A program made the position numbers and the translations under genes. A DNA stretch of 64,000 bases from Leisingera sp. NJS204 (GTDB lineage: Bacteria; Pseudomonadota; Alphaproteobacteria; Rhodobacterales; Rhodobacteraceae). Where the stretch lies: assembly GCF_004123675.1 (NCBI RefSeq), contig NZ_CP035417.1, forward strand, positions 4,182,064 to 4,246,063, written 5' to 3'. Positions within the stretch are counted from its first letter, which is position 1, and every line of letters starts with the position of its first letter. The notes beneath the pieces were generated by a model, which saw nothing but the letters and a program-made list of their open reading frames with translations, made no database searches and had not been told where the DNA came from. This document shows positions 50,976 to 60,437 of the stretch, one piece after another.

Positions 50976-52571
50976 ATGGCTCCCAAAGTCCTCATCTCCG
51001 ATAAACTGTCCGAAGCTGCCGTCCAGATCTTCCGCGACCGCGGCATCGACGTCGATTTCCTGCCTGATGTGGGCAAGGACAAGGAAAAACTGGCGGAAAT
51101 CATCGGCCAGTATGACGGCCTGGCGATCCGCTCGGCGACCAAAGTGACCGAAAAGATCCTGGAGAGTGCCGCAAACCTCAAGGTGATCGGACGCGCTGGC
51201 ATCGGCACTGACAACATCGACAAAGAAGCCGCCTCCAAGCGCGGTGTCATTGTGATGAACACGCCCTTCGGCAACATGATCACCACCGCCGAACACGCCA
51301 TCGCCATGATGTTCGCAACCGCTCGCCAGCTGCCCGAGGCCTCCGCTTCCACCCATGCCGGCAAGTGGGAGAAGTCCAAGTTCATGGGCACCGAACTGAC
51401 CGCCAAGACCCTGGGTGTGATCGGCGCCGGCAACATCGGCGGCATCGTCTGCGACCGCGCCCGCGGCCTCAAGATGAAGGTGGTGGCCTATGACCCGTAC
51501 CTGAGCACTGAGAAAGCCGACAAGATGGGCGTCGAAAAGGTGGAGCTGGACGAGCTGCTGTCCCGTGCCGATTTCATCACCCTGCATGTGCCGCTGACCG
51601 ATCAGACCCGCAACATCCTGTCCAAGGAAAACCTGGAGAAGACCAAGAAGGGCGTGCGCATCATCAACTGCGCCCGCGGCGGCCTGGTGGACGAGGGCGC
51701 GCTGGCAGAACTGTTGACCTCCGGCCATGTGGCAGGTGCGGCCTTTGACGTGTTCTCGGTGGAACCGGCCAAGGAAAACGCGCTCTTCGGCCTGCCCAAC
51801 GTGGTCTGCACTCCGCATTTGGGTGCCGCCACGACCGAGGCGCAGGAAAACGTCGCTCTGCAGGTGGCTGAGCAGATGTCCAACTACCTGCTGACCGGCG
51901 CGGTGGAAAACGCGCTCAACATGCCTTCGGTGACGGCGGAAGAAGCCAAGGTCATGGGCCCCTGGATCAAGCTGGCCGATCACCTGGGCAGCTTCGTGGG
52001 CCAGATGACGGATGAACCGATCAAGGCGATCAACATCCTCTATGACGGTGCCGCTTCGGAGATGAATCTGGACGCGCTGAACTGTGCGGTGATTGCCGGT
52101 ATTATGAAACGCGCCAACCCCGAGGTGAACATGGTGTCCGCCCCGGTGGTCGCCAAGGAGCGCGGCATCCAGATATCGACCACAAACCAAGACAAATCCG
52201 GCACCTTCGACGGCTATGTCAAGGTGACCGCAGTGACCTCCAAGCGCGAACGCTCGGTGGCTGGCACCGTGTTCTCCGATGGCAAGCCGCGGTTTATCCA
52301 GATCAAGGGCATCAACATCGAGGCCGAGGTCGGTGCGCATATGCTGTACACCACCAACGAGGACGTGCCTGGCATCATCGGCACCCTGGGCCACACCCTG
52401 GGTGAAAGCGATGTGAACATTGCCAACTTCACCCTGGGCCGCTCCGAAGCTGGCGGCGAAGCCATCGCACTGCTTTATGTCGATGACGAAGTGCCCGCCG
52501 AGGTCCGCGCCAAACTGGCCGAAACCGGGCTGTTCAACCAGATCAAGCCGCTGGCATTCGATGTAGCCTAA
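50976..52571 (+). CDS. serA: D-3-phosphoglycerate dehydrogenase
   Basis: NAD-dependent dehydrogenase of 531 residues, first step of serine synthesis. It has the N-terminal IGRAGIGTDNIDKEAASKRG, the NAD motif LGVIGAGNIGGIVCDRARG, RIINCARGGLVDEGAL, TPHLGAATTEAQENVALQVA, then an intervening ASB domain and a C-terminal ACT domain (VPGIIGTLGHTLGESDVNIA). This long type is typical of alphaproteobacteria and is often serine-feedback-inhibited. The ATG at 50976 has AGGA 8 bases upstream. Confidence 0.96.
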   Translation: MAPKVLISDKLSEAAVQIFRDRGIDVDFLPDVGKDKEKLAEIIGQYDGLAIRSATKVTEKILESAANLKVIGRAGIGTDNIDKEAASKRGVIVMNTPFGNMITTAEHAIAMMFATARQLPEASASTHAGKWEKSKFMGTELTAKTLGVIGAGNIGGIVCDRARGLKMKVVAYDPYLSTEKADKMGVEKVELDELLSRADFITLHVPLTDQTRNILSKENLEKTKKGVRIINCARGGLVDEGALAELLTSGHVAGAAFDVFSVEPAKENALFGLPNVVCTPHLGAATTEAQENVALQVAEQMSNYLLTGAVENALNMPSVTAEEAKVMGPWIKLADHLGSFVGQMTDEPIKAINILYDGAASEMNLDALNCAVIAGIMKRANPEVNMVSAPVVAKERGIQISTTNQDKSGTFDGYVKVTAVTSKRERSVAGTVFSDGKPRFIQIKGINIEAEVGAHMLYTTNEDVPGIIGTLGHTLGESDVNIANFTLGRSEAGGEAIALLYVDDEVPAEVRAKLAETGLFNQIKPLAFDVA

Positions 52572-52600
52572 GTGCTGAAGACGAAACTGGTTCAATCAGG

Positions 52601-52632
52601 AACGCCGCCCGGTTATAAGGGCGGCGTTTTCT
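52601..52632 (+). terminator. Rho-independent terminator after serA
   Basis: AACGCCGCCC, an eight-base loop and GGGCGGCGTTTTCTT form a good stem with a T-rich tail, 30 bases after serA. Confidence 0.85.
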
Positions 52633-52664
52633 TATCCGGGCTTCTTCAATCATAGGACTATGCC

Positions 52665-53393
52665 ATGACCGCCCCCCTTTACGCGATCGGTGACATTCAC
52701 GGCCAGCTTGCCATGCTGGAGGAGGCTTTGGCCCGGATCGAGGCCGACGGCGGCCCGGACGCACGGGTTGTCTTTCTGGGCGATTACACAGACCGCGGCC
52801 CGGACAGCCGCGGGGTGATCGAACGTTTGATCGCAGGCCAGGAGGAGGGCCGGGACTGGATCTGCCTGAAGGGGAACCACGACCGGATGTTTGAATGGTT
52901 CATGGAGGACATTCCGCGCCATGACCCGCATCTTCTGATCGGCTACCACTGGCTGCATGAGCGGATCGGCGGCAGTGAAACCCTTGCCAGCTACGGGCTG
53001 ACATTCAAGGACCGCACCCGGCTCGACGATTTGCATGCACAAGCCAAAGAGGTGATACCCCTGCGTCACGCTGAATTCCTGCGCAGCCTCACGTCCCTCC
53101 ACGAGACGCCTGATCTGGCCTTTGTGCACGCCGGAATCGTTCCCGGTGTACCGCTGGCCCGGCAGAAAGAGAACGATCTGGTCTGGATCCGGCAGCCGTT
53201 CCACGACCACACTGGTACGCACCCGAAACTGATTGTGCATGGCCATACACCAGTGGACTGCCCCAGCCATTACGGCAACCGCATCAACCTGGACAGCGGC
53301 GCCGGCTACGGCCGGCCGCTCAGTGCCGCCGTCTTCGAAGGCCGCAACTGCTGGCAGCTCACGGAAAACGGCCGCCAGCCGCTGACCCCGTAG
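52665..53393 (+). CDS. Metallophosphoesterase (serine/threonine protein phosphatase-like)
   Basis: Calcineurin-like phosphoesterase of 242 residues. The metal motifs are YAIGDIHGQLAMLEEAL, VVFLGDYTDRGPDSRGVIE, LKGNHDRMF and LIVHGHTPV, in order. The family removes phosphate from proteins or small molecules such as bis(5'-nucleosyl) tetraphosphate; the substrate here is unknown. An AGGA precedes the ATG. A repeat element follows the stop. Confidence 0.88.
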   Translation: MTAPLYAIGDIHGQLAMLEEALARIEADGGPDARVVFLGDYTDRGPDSRGVIERLIAGQEEGRDWICLKGNHDRMFEWFMEDIPRHDPHLLIGYHWLHERIGGSETLASYGLTFKDRTRLDDLHAQAKEVIPLRHAEFLRSLTSLHETPDLAFVHAGIVPGVPLARQKENDLVWIRQPFHDHTGTHPKLIVHGHTPVDCPSHYGNRINLDSGAGYGRPLSAAVFEGRNCWQLTENGRQPLTP

Positions 53394-53400
53394 TATTCTC

Positions 53401-53465
53401 TTCTTCTTCTGGCTCAAAATATCCTGGGGGTGAGCGCCAGCGGCGCGAGGGGGCAAAGCCCCCTC
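53401..53465 (-). repeat. Dispersed hairpin repeat, copy C
   Basis: Read on the minus strand: GGGGGCTTTGCCCCC, TCGCGCCGCTGGCGC, TCACCCCCAGGATATTTTGA and CCAGAAGAAG. It lies between the convergent phosphatase and tdh genes. Confidence 0.75.
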
Positions 53466-53474
53466 AACCAATCC

Positions 53475-54521
53475 TCAGCCCCAGTCCAGCACTACCTTGC
53501 CGCTGGACCCGGATTTCATCGCCGCAAAACCCTCGGCAAAGTCATCGACGCCAAAGCGGTGGGTTATGACCCGGCTCACATCCAGCCCGTTCTGCAACAT
53601 CGCGATCATCTTGTACCAGGTCTCGAACATTTCGCGCCCATAGACGCCCTTGATGGTGACAGCCTTGAACACGATGCGCGACCAGTCGACCGGCGATTTT
53701 CCCGGCGGAATGCCCAACAGGGCAATCTTGCCGCCCATCACCAGCGCTTCGACCATCTGATCCAATGCCGCTTGCGAGCCGGACATTTCCAGCCCGACAT
53801 CAAACCCCTGTTTCAGGCCCAACTCGCGCACCACATCCTGCAAGTCTTCCTGCGCCACGTTCACCGCGCGCACTGCCGGAACCACATGTTCCGCCAGTGT
53901 CAGGCGATCCGGGTTGATATCGGTGATCACCACATGGCGCGCGCCGGCATGTTTCGCCACCGCCGCCGCCATGATGCCAATGGGGCCTGCGCCGGTAATC
54001 AGCACGTCTTCGCCCAGCAGATCAAAGCTGAGCGCCGTATGCACAGCATTGCCCAAAGGGTCCAAAATGGCGCCGATCTCATCCGGGATTTCCTCCGGCA
54101 GCGGCACCACGTTAAAGGCCGGGAGTTTCAGATACTGGGCAAAGGCGCCTTGCTCATTCACCCCGATGCCGCGGGTTCCGGGATCCAGGTGGAATTTGCC
54201 GGCGCGGCTCTGGCGCGAGTCCGTCTTGATCAGATGCCCCTCGCCGGAGCAGCGCTGCCCCACGGCCAAATCGGTGACATTGCGCCCGATCTCGACGATT
54301 TCGCCCGCAAATTCATGCCCGGTAATCATTGGCACCGGCACGGTGTGCGAGGCCCACTCATCCCAGTTCCAGATGTGGATGTCGGTGCCGCAGATGCCGG
54401 TCTTCCTGATCTTGATCAGCACTTCGTCCGGGCCGATCTCCGGCACCGGCGCCTGAACCATCCACAGACCTTCCTGCGGATGGCTCTTCTCCAGCGCCTT
54501 CATCGTGTTCGGCCGGCTCAT
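53475..54521 (-). CDS. tdh: L-threonine 3-dehydrogenase (without structural zinc cysteines)
   Basis: Medium-chain dehydrogenase of 348 residues oxidising threonine to 2-amino-3-ketobutyrate. The catalytic zinc residues are kept (Cys44 in [10 protein letters not shown], His69-Glu70 in ITGHEF). So is the NAD motif [20 protein letters not shown], and the C-terminal [16 protein letters not shown] matches the classical enzyme. The structural zinc lobe has no cysteines: in place of the usual four it reads [18 protein letters not shown] (Lys99, Ser102, Ser105, Asp113). It overlaps the kbl stop by 4 bases; kbl supplies the partner step. Confidence 0.92.
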   Translation of the reverse strand: MSRPNTMKALEKSHPQEGLWMVQAPVPEIGPDEVLIKIRKTGICGTDIHIWNWDEWASHTVPVPMITGHEFAGEIVEIGRNVTDLAVGQRCSGEGHLIKTDSRQSRAGKFHLDPGTRGIGVNEQGAFAQYLKLPAFNVVPLPEEIPDEIGAILDPLGNAVHTALSFDLLGEDVLITGAGPIGIMAAAVAKHAGARHVVITDINPDRLTLAEHVVPAVRAVNVAQEDLQDVVRELGLKQGFDVGLEMSGSQAALDQMVEALVMGGKIALLGIPPGKSPVDWSRIVFKAVTIKGVYGREMFETWYKMIAMLQNGLDVSRVITHRFGVDDFAEGFAAMKSGSSGKVVLDWG

Positions 54522-55705
54522 GACACAATCCCCAATTCCTTGCCGACCTTGCCAAAGGCGGCCAATGCCCGGTCCAGCTCATCCCGCGTCAGCGCCGCAT
54601 TCATCTGGGTGCGGATCCGCGCCTGACCGCGCGGCACGACGGGGAAGAAGAAGCCGGAGACATAGACGCCCTCGTCAAACAGCCGCGCCGCCATATCCTG
54701 CGCCAGCTGCGCCTCTCCCAGCATCACCGGGATGATCGGATGCTCACCCGGCAACAGGTCAAAGCCGAGGTTTTCCAAGCCCGCCCGCCAGTACTTCGCA
54801 TTCTCGAACAGCTGCGCCCGCAGCCCGTCCCCTTCTTCGACCAGCCGGATCGCTTCCAGCCCGGCAGCAACAATTGATGGCGGCAGCGAATTGGAGAACA
54901 AATAGGGCCGCGCCCGCTGCCGCAGCAGGTCGATCACTGGCTGCGGCCCGGCGATATAACCGCCGATGGCCCCCCCAAGTGCTTTGCCCAATGTCCCGGT
55001 GACGATATCCACGTCCACCCCGAAATGCTCCGGCGTGCCGGCCCCCGTTGCGCCCATGAAGCCGGTTGCGTGGCAGTCATCCACCATCACCACAGCATCG
55101 TATTTATCCGCCAGCGCCCGGATCTCCGGCAGCTTGGCCAGGTACCCGTCCATCGAGAATACCCCGTCGGTGGCAATCATGATGTGCCGCGCCCCGTCCT
55201 CGCGCGCCTGTTTCAGCCAGGCCTCCAGATCGTTCATGTCGCTGTTCAGATAGCGATAGCGTTTGGCCTTGCACAGGCGCACCCCGTCGATGATCGACGC
55301 ATGGTTCAGCGAGTCCGAGATAATCGCATCCTCAGGCCCCAGCAGCGGCTCGAACAGCCCGCCATTGGCATCGAAACAGGCGGCAAACAGGATTGCGTCA
55401 TCCTTGCCGAGGAATTTGGCCAGCCGCTGCTCCAGCTCCCGGTGAATGTCCTGGGTGCCGCAGATGAACCGGACTGAGGCCATGCCGAATCCTTTTGGCT
55501 CCATCGCGTCTTTGGCGGCATTGATGAGGGCAGGGTGGTTGGCCAGACCCAGATAGTTGTTGGCGCAGAGGTTGATCACTTCGCGGCCGCCAACCGTGAT
55601 CCCGCCCGCTTGGGGGGAGGTGATCATTCGCTCACGTTTGTACAGTCCCTCAGCTTCGATCTGGGCAAGCGTATTGGAGATGTCGGTCAGAAATGCGTTG
55701 GACAT
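54518..55705 (-). CDS. kbl: Glycine C-acetyltransferase (2-amino-3-ketobutyrate CoA ligase)
   Basis: PLP enzyme of 395 residues that cleaves 2-amino-3-ketobutyrate with CoA into glycine and acetyl-CoA, completing threonine degradation begun by Tdh. Conserved are [51 protein letters not shown] and the Schiff-base lysine in [24 protein letters not shown] precedes the ATG. The order kbl-tdh with a 4-base overlap makes an operon. Confidence 0.95.
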   Translation of the reverse strand: MSNAFLTDISNTLAQIEAEGLYKRERMITSPQAGGITVGGREVINLCANNYLGLANHPALINAAKDAMEPKGFGMASVRFICGTQDIHRELEQRLAKFLGKDDAILFAACFDANGGLFEPLLGPEDAIISDSLNHASIIDGVRLCKAKRYRYLNSDMNDLEAWLKQAREDGARHIMIATDGVFSMDGYLAKLPEIRALADKYDAVVMVDDCHATGFMGATGAGTPEHFGVDVDIVTGTLGKALGGAIGGYIAGPQPVIDLLRQRARPYLFSNSLPPSIVAAGLEAIRLVEEGDGLRAQLFENAKYWRAGLENLGFDLLPGEHPIIPVMLGEAQLAQDMAARLFDEGVYVSGFFFPVVPRGQARIRTQMNAALTRDELDRALAAFGKVGKELGIVS

Positions 55706-55867
55706 GAGCTGGCTCCCTGGGTGTCTCGAGTCGCGTGTCTATCATAGCGGATGCGTTTCCGAAATACAGGATTTCAGTATGACGGAAAAAATTCCGTGAA
55801 ACCGGATTTGAAGGCTGGAATTCCACCCGGCCGGACTATCTCATCCCAAAACAGGGAGGAAACAGTC

Positions 55868-56269
55868 ATGGCACGCATCACGGGTATCGGCGGAGTCTTC
55901 ATCAAGGCGCGCGGCGGCGCCACTGAGCTGGCAGAATGGTACCGCGACCATTTGGGGCTGGAGCTGGAGGATTTCGGCGGCGCCGTCCTCAAGTGGCAGG
56001 ATGACAAGGCCGGCGACGGCGGCCTCACCGTATGGGCCGCTGCTGATCAGCACGGGACTTGGTTCGATCCCAGTACCTCTGGCTTTATGATTAACTACCG
56101 GGTTGATGACATGGATGGCATGGTTGCACAGCTGACCGCCGCAGACATTCCCATTTTGAAAGGGCCTGACGCCCATGAGAATGGCCGCTTTGCCTGGATC
56201 ATGGACCCGGAAGGCAACAAGGTGGAGCTGTGGGAGCCTGCGCCTTGGGATGACAAGAACAAGGGCTGA
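55868..56269 (+). CDS. VOC (glyoxalase/bleomycin resistance) family protein
   Basis: Vicinal oxygen chelate-fold protein of 133 residues. It begins MARITGIGGVFIKARGGATE, with metal-ligand-type positions in WYRDHLGLEL and near the end in FAWIMDPEGNKVELWEP. The role (dioxygenase, glyoxalase or resistance protein) cannot be settled. GGAGG lies 8 bases upstream of the ATG; 39 earlier codons in the same frame are not supported. It is followed by the cspA terminator from the other strand. Confidence 0.85.
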   Translation: MARITGIGGVFIKARGGATELAEWYRDHLGLELEDFGGAVLKWQDDKAGDGGLTVWAAADQHGTWFDPSTSGFMINYRVDDMDGMVAQLTAADIPILKGPDAHENGRFAWIMDPEGNKVELWEPAPWDDKNKG

Positions 56270-56298
56270 CTGTCCCTTTGTGTCCGAATGGCAGGCAC

Positions 56299-56333
56299 AA
56301 AAAAAAACGCGGCCCCTTTACAGGGACCGCGTT
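56299..56333 (-). terminator. Rho-independent terminator of cspA
   Basis: On the minus strand CGCGGTCCCTG, a four-base loop and a matching GGGGCCGCG form a stem with one G-U-type mismatch, followed by nine T residues. It may also serve the convergent VOC gene. Confidence 0.85.
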
Positions 56334-56356
56334 TCAGAACTGCTAAGCTTAAAAGC

Positions 56357-56563
56357 TTATGCCAGCGCCAGGTTCACAGCCGACTCGCGGCCGTCACGGC
56401 CGGGCTCGATGTCGAAAGTGACTTTCTGGTTGTCCGCCAGGCCGGTCAGGCCGGAACGCTCAACAGCGGAGATGTGCACGAACACATCTTTGCTGCCTCC
56501 GTCGGGTGCGATGAAGCCGAAGCCTTTAGTGGTGTTGAACCATTTTACGGTGCCGGTGGCCAT
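56357..56563 (-). CDS. cspA: Cold-shock protein CspA family
   Basis: Single-domain cold-shock RNA-binding protein of 68 residues. It has [20 protein letters not shown] with RNP1-like KGFGFI and [13 protein letters not shown] with RNP2-like VFVHIS. It binds single-stranded nucleic acid and acts as an RNA chaperone. A leader of more than 100 bases precedes it, a usual trait of cold-shock genes regulated after transcription. It is monocistronic with its own terminator. Confidence 0.97.
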   Translation of the reverse strand: MATGTVKWFNTTKGFGFIAPDGGSKDVFVHISAVERSGLTGLADNQKVTFDIEPGRDGRESAVNLALA

Positions 56564-56888
56564 ATCCGTAGTCTCCTAATAATTGCTGCCCGCGGAAGTG
56601 CGGCAGCCTGGCGTAGTCGGTCTGGATCGAGAGACTGAAAACGCCGCAAAGCGGGAGACAGTGGATCGACAAGAATAACGTTAGCGATCCACATATGGTC
56701 CGATGCCGTGAGTCTTTCAAGGGCTTTGTTCCGGAAAGGTGGAGAGAGGGGCTTTCTTGCCGGTGCGTTTACGCCGGTTCAGCTAAAAAGATCCGGCTCA
56801 AACCCGAACTCTCCCGCCTGTGTGAAAGGTCTGCCAATGCCTGGATTGATATTGAAACAACGGGTGCAGCCGGGCTTGAGGGCATACC
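56564..56888. other. cspA leader and XRE gene tail region
   Basis: A 325-base stretch with no convincing gene. The part next to cspA probably holds its promoter and long 5' leader. Small open frames at 56695-56967 lack support. Confidence 0.5.
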
Positions 56889-57455
56889 TCAAGCGGTTTT
56901 CACAATAAGAAACACCCGCGCCGGCCCCTCGGGGGCGGTGACCGAATGCGCAACATCAGCGGCATAACGGGCAGTGTCGCCTGTTTGCAGCAAGTTGTTG
57001 GCATTGCCAGAAGAAAGTGCGATTTCGCCCTCTAGCACGGTCAGCTGTTCCACTGTGCCGCGGGTGTGGGGCTGGCTGATCAGTGCACCGCCCTTGTCGA
57101 AACGGATATCATAAACCTCGTGCCCGCCGGCGTCCTCTGGCGGCGACAGTATGCGGATCCGGCATCCTTGGCCCATGTTCTCGATCTTGGGCACATCTGT
57201 TGCGCGCAGAACCTCAATCCGGTCTTTCATGTCCCCTGTTTCCAGCAGCCCGGCAAAATCCACCTGCAGCGCTCGGGTCAGGTTCCACAGTGTTGCGATG
57301 GTGGGGGAGCTTTCACCGCGCTCAATCTGGCTTACCATGGAACGGCTGACGCCGGAGAGATTCGCCACCGCCTCCAGGCTCAGCCCTTGGGTGCGGCGGG
57401 CCTCTTTCAGGCGGGCGGGCAGCAGGGTCAGGATATCGTCTGTGTTTTCCGTCAT
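56889..57455 (-). CDS. XRE-cupin transcriptional regulator
   Basis: Regulator of 188 residues: N-terminal XRE helix-turn-helix (RLKEARRTQGLSLEAVANLS, SRSMVSQIERGESSPTIATL) and a C-terminal cupin (GGHEVYDIRFDKGGALISQP, GTVEQLTVLEGEIALSSGN). XRE-cupin proteins often sense a small molecule through the cupin pocket. It is divergent from the thiolase. The perfect palindrome at 57478, 22 bases upstream of its start, is a strong candidate for its operator. Confidence 0.9.
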   Translation of the reverse strand: MTENTDDILTLLPARLKEARRTQGLSLEAVANLSGVSRSMVSQIERGESSPTIATLWNLTRALQVDFAGLLETGDMKDRIEVLRATDVPKIENMGQGCRIRILSPPEDAGGHEVYDIRFDKGGALISQPHTRGTVEQLTVLEGEIALSSGNANNLLQTGDTARYAADVAHSVTAPEGPARVFLIVKTA

Positions 57456-57477
57456 GACGGATTCTCTGCGCCGTCAG

Positions 57478-57498
57478 GCAGGATTTGTCAAATCCTGC
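57478..57498. promoter_or_regulatory. Perfect palindromic operator between the XRE-cupin and thiolase genes
   Basis: GCAGGATTTG and CAAATCCTGC flank one T: a perfect 10-bp inverted repeat, 22 bases from the regulator start and 131 bases from the thiolase start. This is the typical position for an XRE-cupin autoregulatory site. Confidence 0.65.
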
Positions 57499-57628
57499 GG
57501 TCTTTCGGAATGTTGCGCAGTGGCGGTGCACGGGGAGTTACGCGGCGTTTCCATGACGGCACGTCCCGGCAGACAGGGTCATGCTGCGGGCGCATAATGG
57601 CGGCAACGCAGGAGTGAGGAGAAAGACA

Positions 57629-58804
57629 ATGACTGATATCGTGATTCTGGACGGCGCCCGCACCGCCATCGGCACATTTGGCGGCGCGCTGGCAGGTACT
57701 GCACCGATTGATCTGGCCGCAACCGTATCAAAAGCAGCACTGCAGCGCTCTGGCGTTGAGGGCGGGCAAATCGGCCACGCCGTATTCGGCCACATCATCA
57801 ACACCGAGCCGCGCGACATGTACCTGAGCCGGGTTGCAGCGATGCAGGCGGGGGTGCCTGATGCGGTGCCCGCGATGAACGTGAACCGGCTTTGCGGTTC
57901 CGGCGTGCAGGCAATTATATCAGCCTTTCAATCTCTTGCTATGGGCGATGCGGAGTTCGCGCTGGCCGGCGGCGCCGAAAACATGTCGCGCAGCCCCTAT
58001 ATCCTCCAGCAAAGCCGCTGGGGGGCGAAGATGGGTGATGTAAAGTCGCTCGACATGATGCTGGGGGCGTTGAACTGCCCGTTCGGCACAGGCCATATGG
58101 GGGTTACAGCTGAAAATGTCGCCGATGAGCACGGAATTACGCGCGCCCAGATGGATGAATTTTCCGTCACCAGCCAGACCCGCGCGGCGGCAGCAATCGA
58201 GGCCGGGCATTTCAAATCGCAGATCGCGCCGGTTGAGGTGAAGGTAAAGCGCGACATGGTGCCGTTCGAGGTGGACGAGCATCCCAAAGCCACCACTCTG
58301 GATGTTCTGGGCGGGCTTAAAGCGGTGTTCCAGAAAGACGGCCGGGTTACCGCCGGCAATGCCAGCGGGATCAACGATGGTGCGGCGGCGGTGGTGCTGG
58401 CCACGGCCTCCGCCGCAGAAAAGGCGGGTCTGAAACCCAAGGCGCGGATCCTGGGCTATGCCCATGCCGGTGTGCGTCCCGAGGTGATGGGGATCGGCCC
58501 GGTTCCGGCCGTGCGTAACCTGTTCGAAAAGACCGGCCTTTCGGCGGGCGATTTCGACGTCATTGAATCGAACGAGGCTTTTGCCTCGCAGGCGCTGGCG
58601 GTGAACAAGGAACTGGGGCTGGACCCTGCCCGGGTGAACCCGAACGGCGGAGCGATTGCCCTGGGTCATCCGGTGGGGGCAACCGGCGCTATCATCACCT
58701 TGAAAACGCTTTATGAATTGGAGCGGATCGGCGGATCGAAAGGTCTGATCACGATGTGCATCGGCGGTGGTCAGGGCATCGCATTGGCAATCGAGCGGCT
58801 GTAA
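57629..58804 (+). CDS. Acetyl-CoA C-acyltransferase (thiolase)
   Basis: Thiolase II of 391 residues. The active-site Cys is in [18 protein letters not shown], the C-terminal motifs are [18 protein letters not shown] and [17 protein letters not shown]. It may make acetoacetyl-CoA, cleave 3-ketoacyl-CoA or act in aromatic degradation. The ATG at 57629 follows GAGGAG. No beta-oxidation genes are next to it except the enoyl-CoA hydratase 3.4 kb away. It is divergent from an XRE-cupin regulator that probably controls it. Confidence 0.9.
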   Translation: MTDIVILDGARTAIGTFGGALAGTAPIDLAATVSKAALQRSGVEGGQIGHAVFGHIINTEPRDMYLSRVAAMQAGVPDAVPAMNVNRLCGSGVQAIISAFQSLAMGDAEFALAGGAENMSRSPYILQQSRWGAKMGDVKSLDMMLGALNCPFGTGHMGVTAENVADEHGITRAQMDEFSVTSQTRAAAAIEAGHFKSQIAPVEVKVKRDMVPFEVDEHPKATTLDVLGGLKAVFQKDGRVTAGNASGINDGAAAVVLATASAAEKAGLKPKARILGYAHAGVRPEVMGIGPVPAVRNLFEKTGLSAGDFDVIESNEAFASQALAVNKELGLDPARVNPNGGAIALGHPVGATGAIITLKTLYELERIGGSKGLITMCIGGGQGIALAIERL

Positions 58805-58814
58805 AAGAAAGCGA

Positions 58815-58878
58815 AGGGGGCGCTGCCCCCTCGCGCTTTGCGGCGCTCACCCCTGGGGTATTTCAGACCAGAAAGAAG
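58815..58878 (+). repeat. Dispersed hairpin repeat, copy D
   Basis: GGGGGCGCTGCCCCC, TCGCGCTTTGCGG, CGCTCACCCCTGGGGTATTT and CCAGAAAGAAG. It begins 10 bases after the thiolase stop and ends before the convergent ubiB. Confidence 0.75.
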
Positions 58879-58904
58879 ACCGTGCCGTTGGGGCGTTTGC
58901 ACGC

Positions 58905-60434
58905 TCACAGCAGCAGGGCAACAACGGCACAGAGGCTTGCTCCGCCGGCTGCGCCTAGAACAGCCGGGGTTACCCAGCTGTTCAGCTTGCGATTTTGTGT
59001 CCCGTTCTGCGCTGCTTGTGCGATCAGCGCCTGTTCCACCAGCGCGGGCAGCCGGGGGCCAAACCGGGCCATCACCTTGGCGGTGTCCAATAGGTCGGAA
59101 ACCACGGCGCGCGGGCCGATTGATTTCTTGATGTAATCCTCGACCACCGGCTGGGCGGCCTCCCAGATGTTGATATGCGGGTCCAGCGAGCGGGCGACGC
59201 CTTCGACCACCACCATGGTACGCTGCAGCAGGATCAGCTCGGTGCGGGTTTCCATGCCGAAACGCTCTGTGACTTCAAACAGATAGTTCAGCAGCCTCCC
59301 CATGGAGATCTGCGAGGCATCCATGCCGAAGATCGGCTCTCCCACCGCGCGCAAGGCGCGGGCGAATTCATCCACATCGTGGGAGGCGGATACATAACCG
59401 GCCTCGAAATGCACTTCGGCGACGCGTTTGTAGTCGCGTTTGATGAAACCATAGAGGATCTCGGCGTAGACCCGGCGGGTGTACTCATCAATATGGCCCA
59501 TGATGCCGAAGTCATAGGCGATAATGTCACCGTTTGCCGCGACCTTCATGTTGCCCTGATGCATGTCGGCGTGGAAAAAACCATCGCGCAGTGCGTGGCG
59601 GAGAAACAGTGAAAGCACCCGGTCGGCCAGCACCCGGCGGTCATGGCCCGCTGCATCCAGCGCGTCATTGTCACCCAGCGCAACGCCGTCCGCCCAGCCC
59701 ATCGTCATTACCCGGCGGGCGGAATAGCCCCAGCGGATCTCAGGCAGCTGGAAACCTTCGTCATTCACTGTATTGGCGGCAAACTCCGAAGCGGCGGCGC
59801 TTTCCAGGCGCAGGTCCAATTCCCCTTGCACCACGCCGTCGAAATGCTCGATCACGTCCATCGGTTTCAGGCGGCGGGCACCGGGCGCAAAGAGATCGGC
59901 TATGCGGGCAGCGAAGTAAAAGGCGTCCACATCCTTGTTGAAGGCGCGCTCAATACCGGGCCGCAGTATCTTGACGGCCACTTCATCGCCGGAGTCCGCC
60001 AAGGTGGCCCGGTGCACCTGCGCAATGGAGGCCGCGGCGATGGGGTCGCTGAACTCTGAGAAAACCTCTGAGACCGGGCGGCCCAGTTCTTTTTCCACTT
60101 CGGCCAGCGCCTCGGCGCGGGAGAACGGCGGCAGCTTATCCTGCAGCACCCGCAATTGGCGGGCGAGATCCTTGCCCACCACATCGGGCCGGGTCGAAAG
60201 AACCTGCCCGAATTTGATATAGGCAGGCCCCAGGGCGTTCAGCGCGCGGGTTTCGGGCGGCATCGCAGGATCGCCCTTGTAGCCCAGCCATTTGAACGGC
60301 CAGCCCAGGGTGCGGGCGAGGATACGCAGGGGCCTGGGGGCCTCAAACGCCTCCAGCACCGAATGCATGGCGCCGGTGCGCTCGAAAGTGGCGCCTGTGC
60401 GGATCAGGCGCAGAATGTTGTGGGGACCGCGCAT
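58905..60434 (-). CDS. ubiB: Ubiquinone biosynthesis protein UbiB (ABC1/ADCK-like kinase family)
   Basis: Atypical kinase-like protein of 509 residues needed for ubiquinone synthesis. The KxGQ-like motif ALGPAYIKFGQVLSTRPDVV and the A-rich loop DPIAAASIAQVHRA are followed by VAVKILRPGIE, HADMHQGNMKV and IIAYDFGIMG. One or two C-terminal hydrophobic stretches (WVTPAVLGAAGGASLCAVVA) anchor it to the membrane. ATP-binding residues are present. It starts 3 bases after ubiE ends on the same strand, so the two form an operon. Confidence 0.95.
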   Translation of the reverse strand: MRGPHNILRLIRTGATFERTGAMHSVLEAFEAPRPLRILARTLGWPFKWLGYKGDPAMPPETRALNALGPAYIKFGQVLSTRPDVVGKDLARQLRVLQDKLPPFSRAEALAEVEKELGRPVSEVFSEFSDPIAAASIAQVHRATLADSGDEVAVKILRPGIERAFNKDVDAFYFAARIADLFAPGARRLKPMDVIEHFDGVVQGELDLRLESAAASEFAANTVNDEGFQLPEIRWGYSARRVMTMGWADGVALGDNDALDAAGHDRRVLADRVLSLFLRHALRDGFFHADMHQGNMKVAANGDIIAYDFGIMGHIDEYTRRVYAEILYGFIKRDYKRVAEVHFEAGYVSASHDVDEFARALRAVGEPIFGMDASQISMGRLLNYLFEVTERFGMETRTELILLQRTMVVVEGVARSLDPHINIWEAAQPVVEDYIKKSIGPRAVVSDLLDTAKVMARFGPRLPALVEQALIAQAAQNGTQNRKLNSWVTPAVLGAAGGASLCAVVALLL

Positions 60435-60437
60435 AGG

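Noticed and set aside
56695..56967. 90-codon frame near the XRE regulator
   Set aside because: It overlaps the 3' end of the XRE-cupin gene on the other strand and shows no motif.
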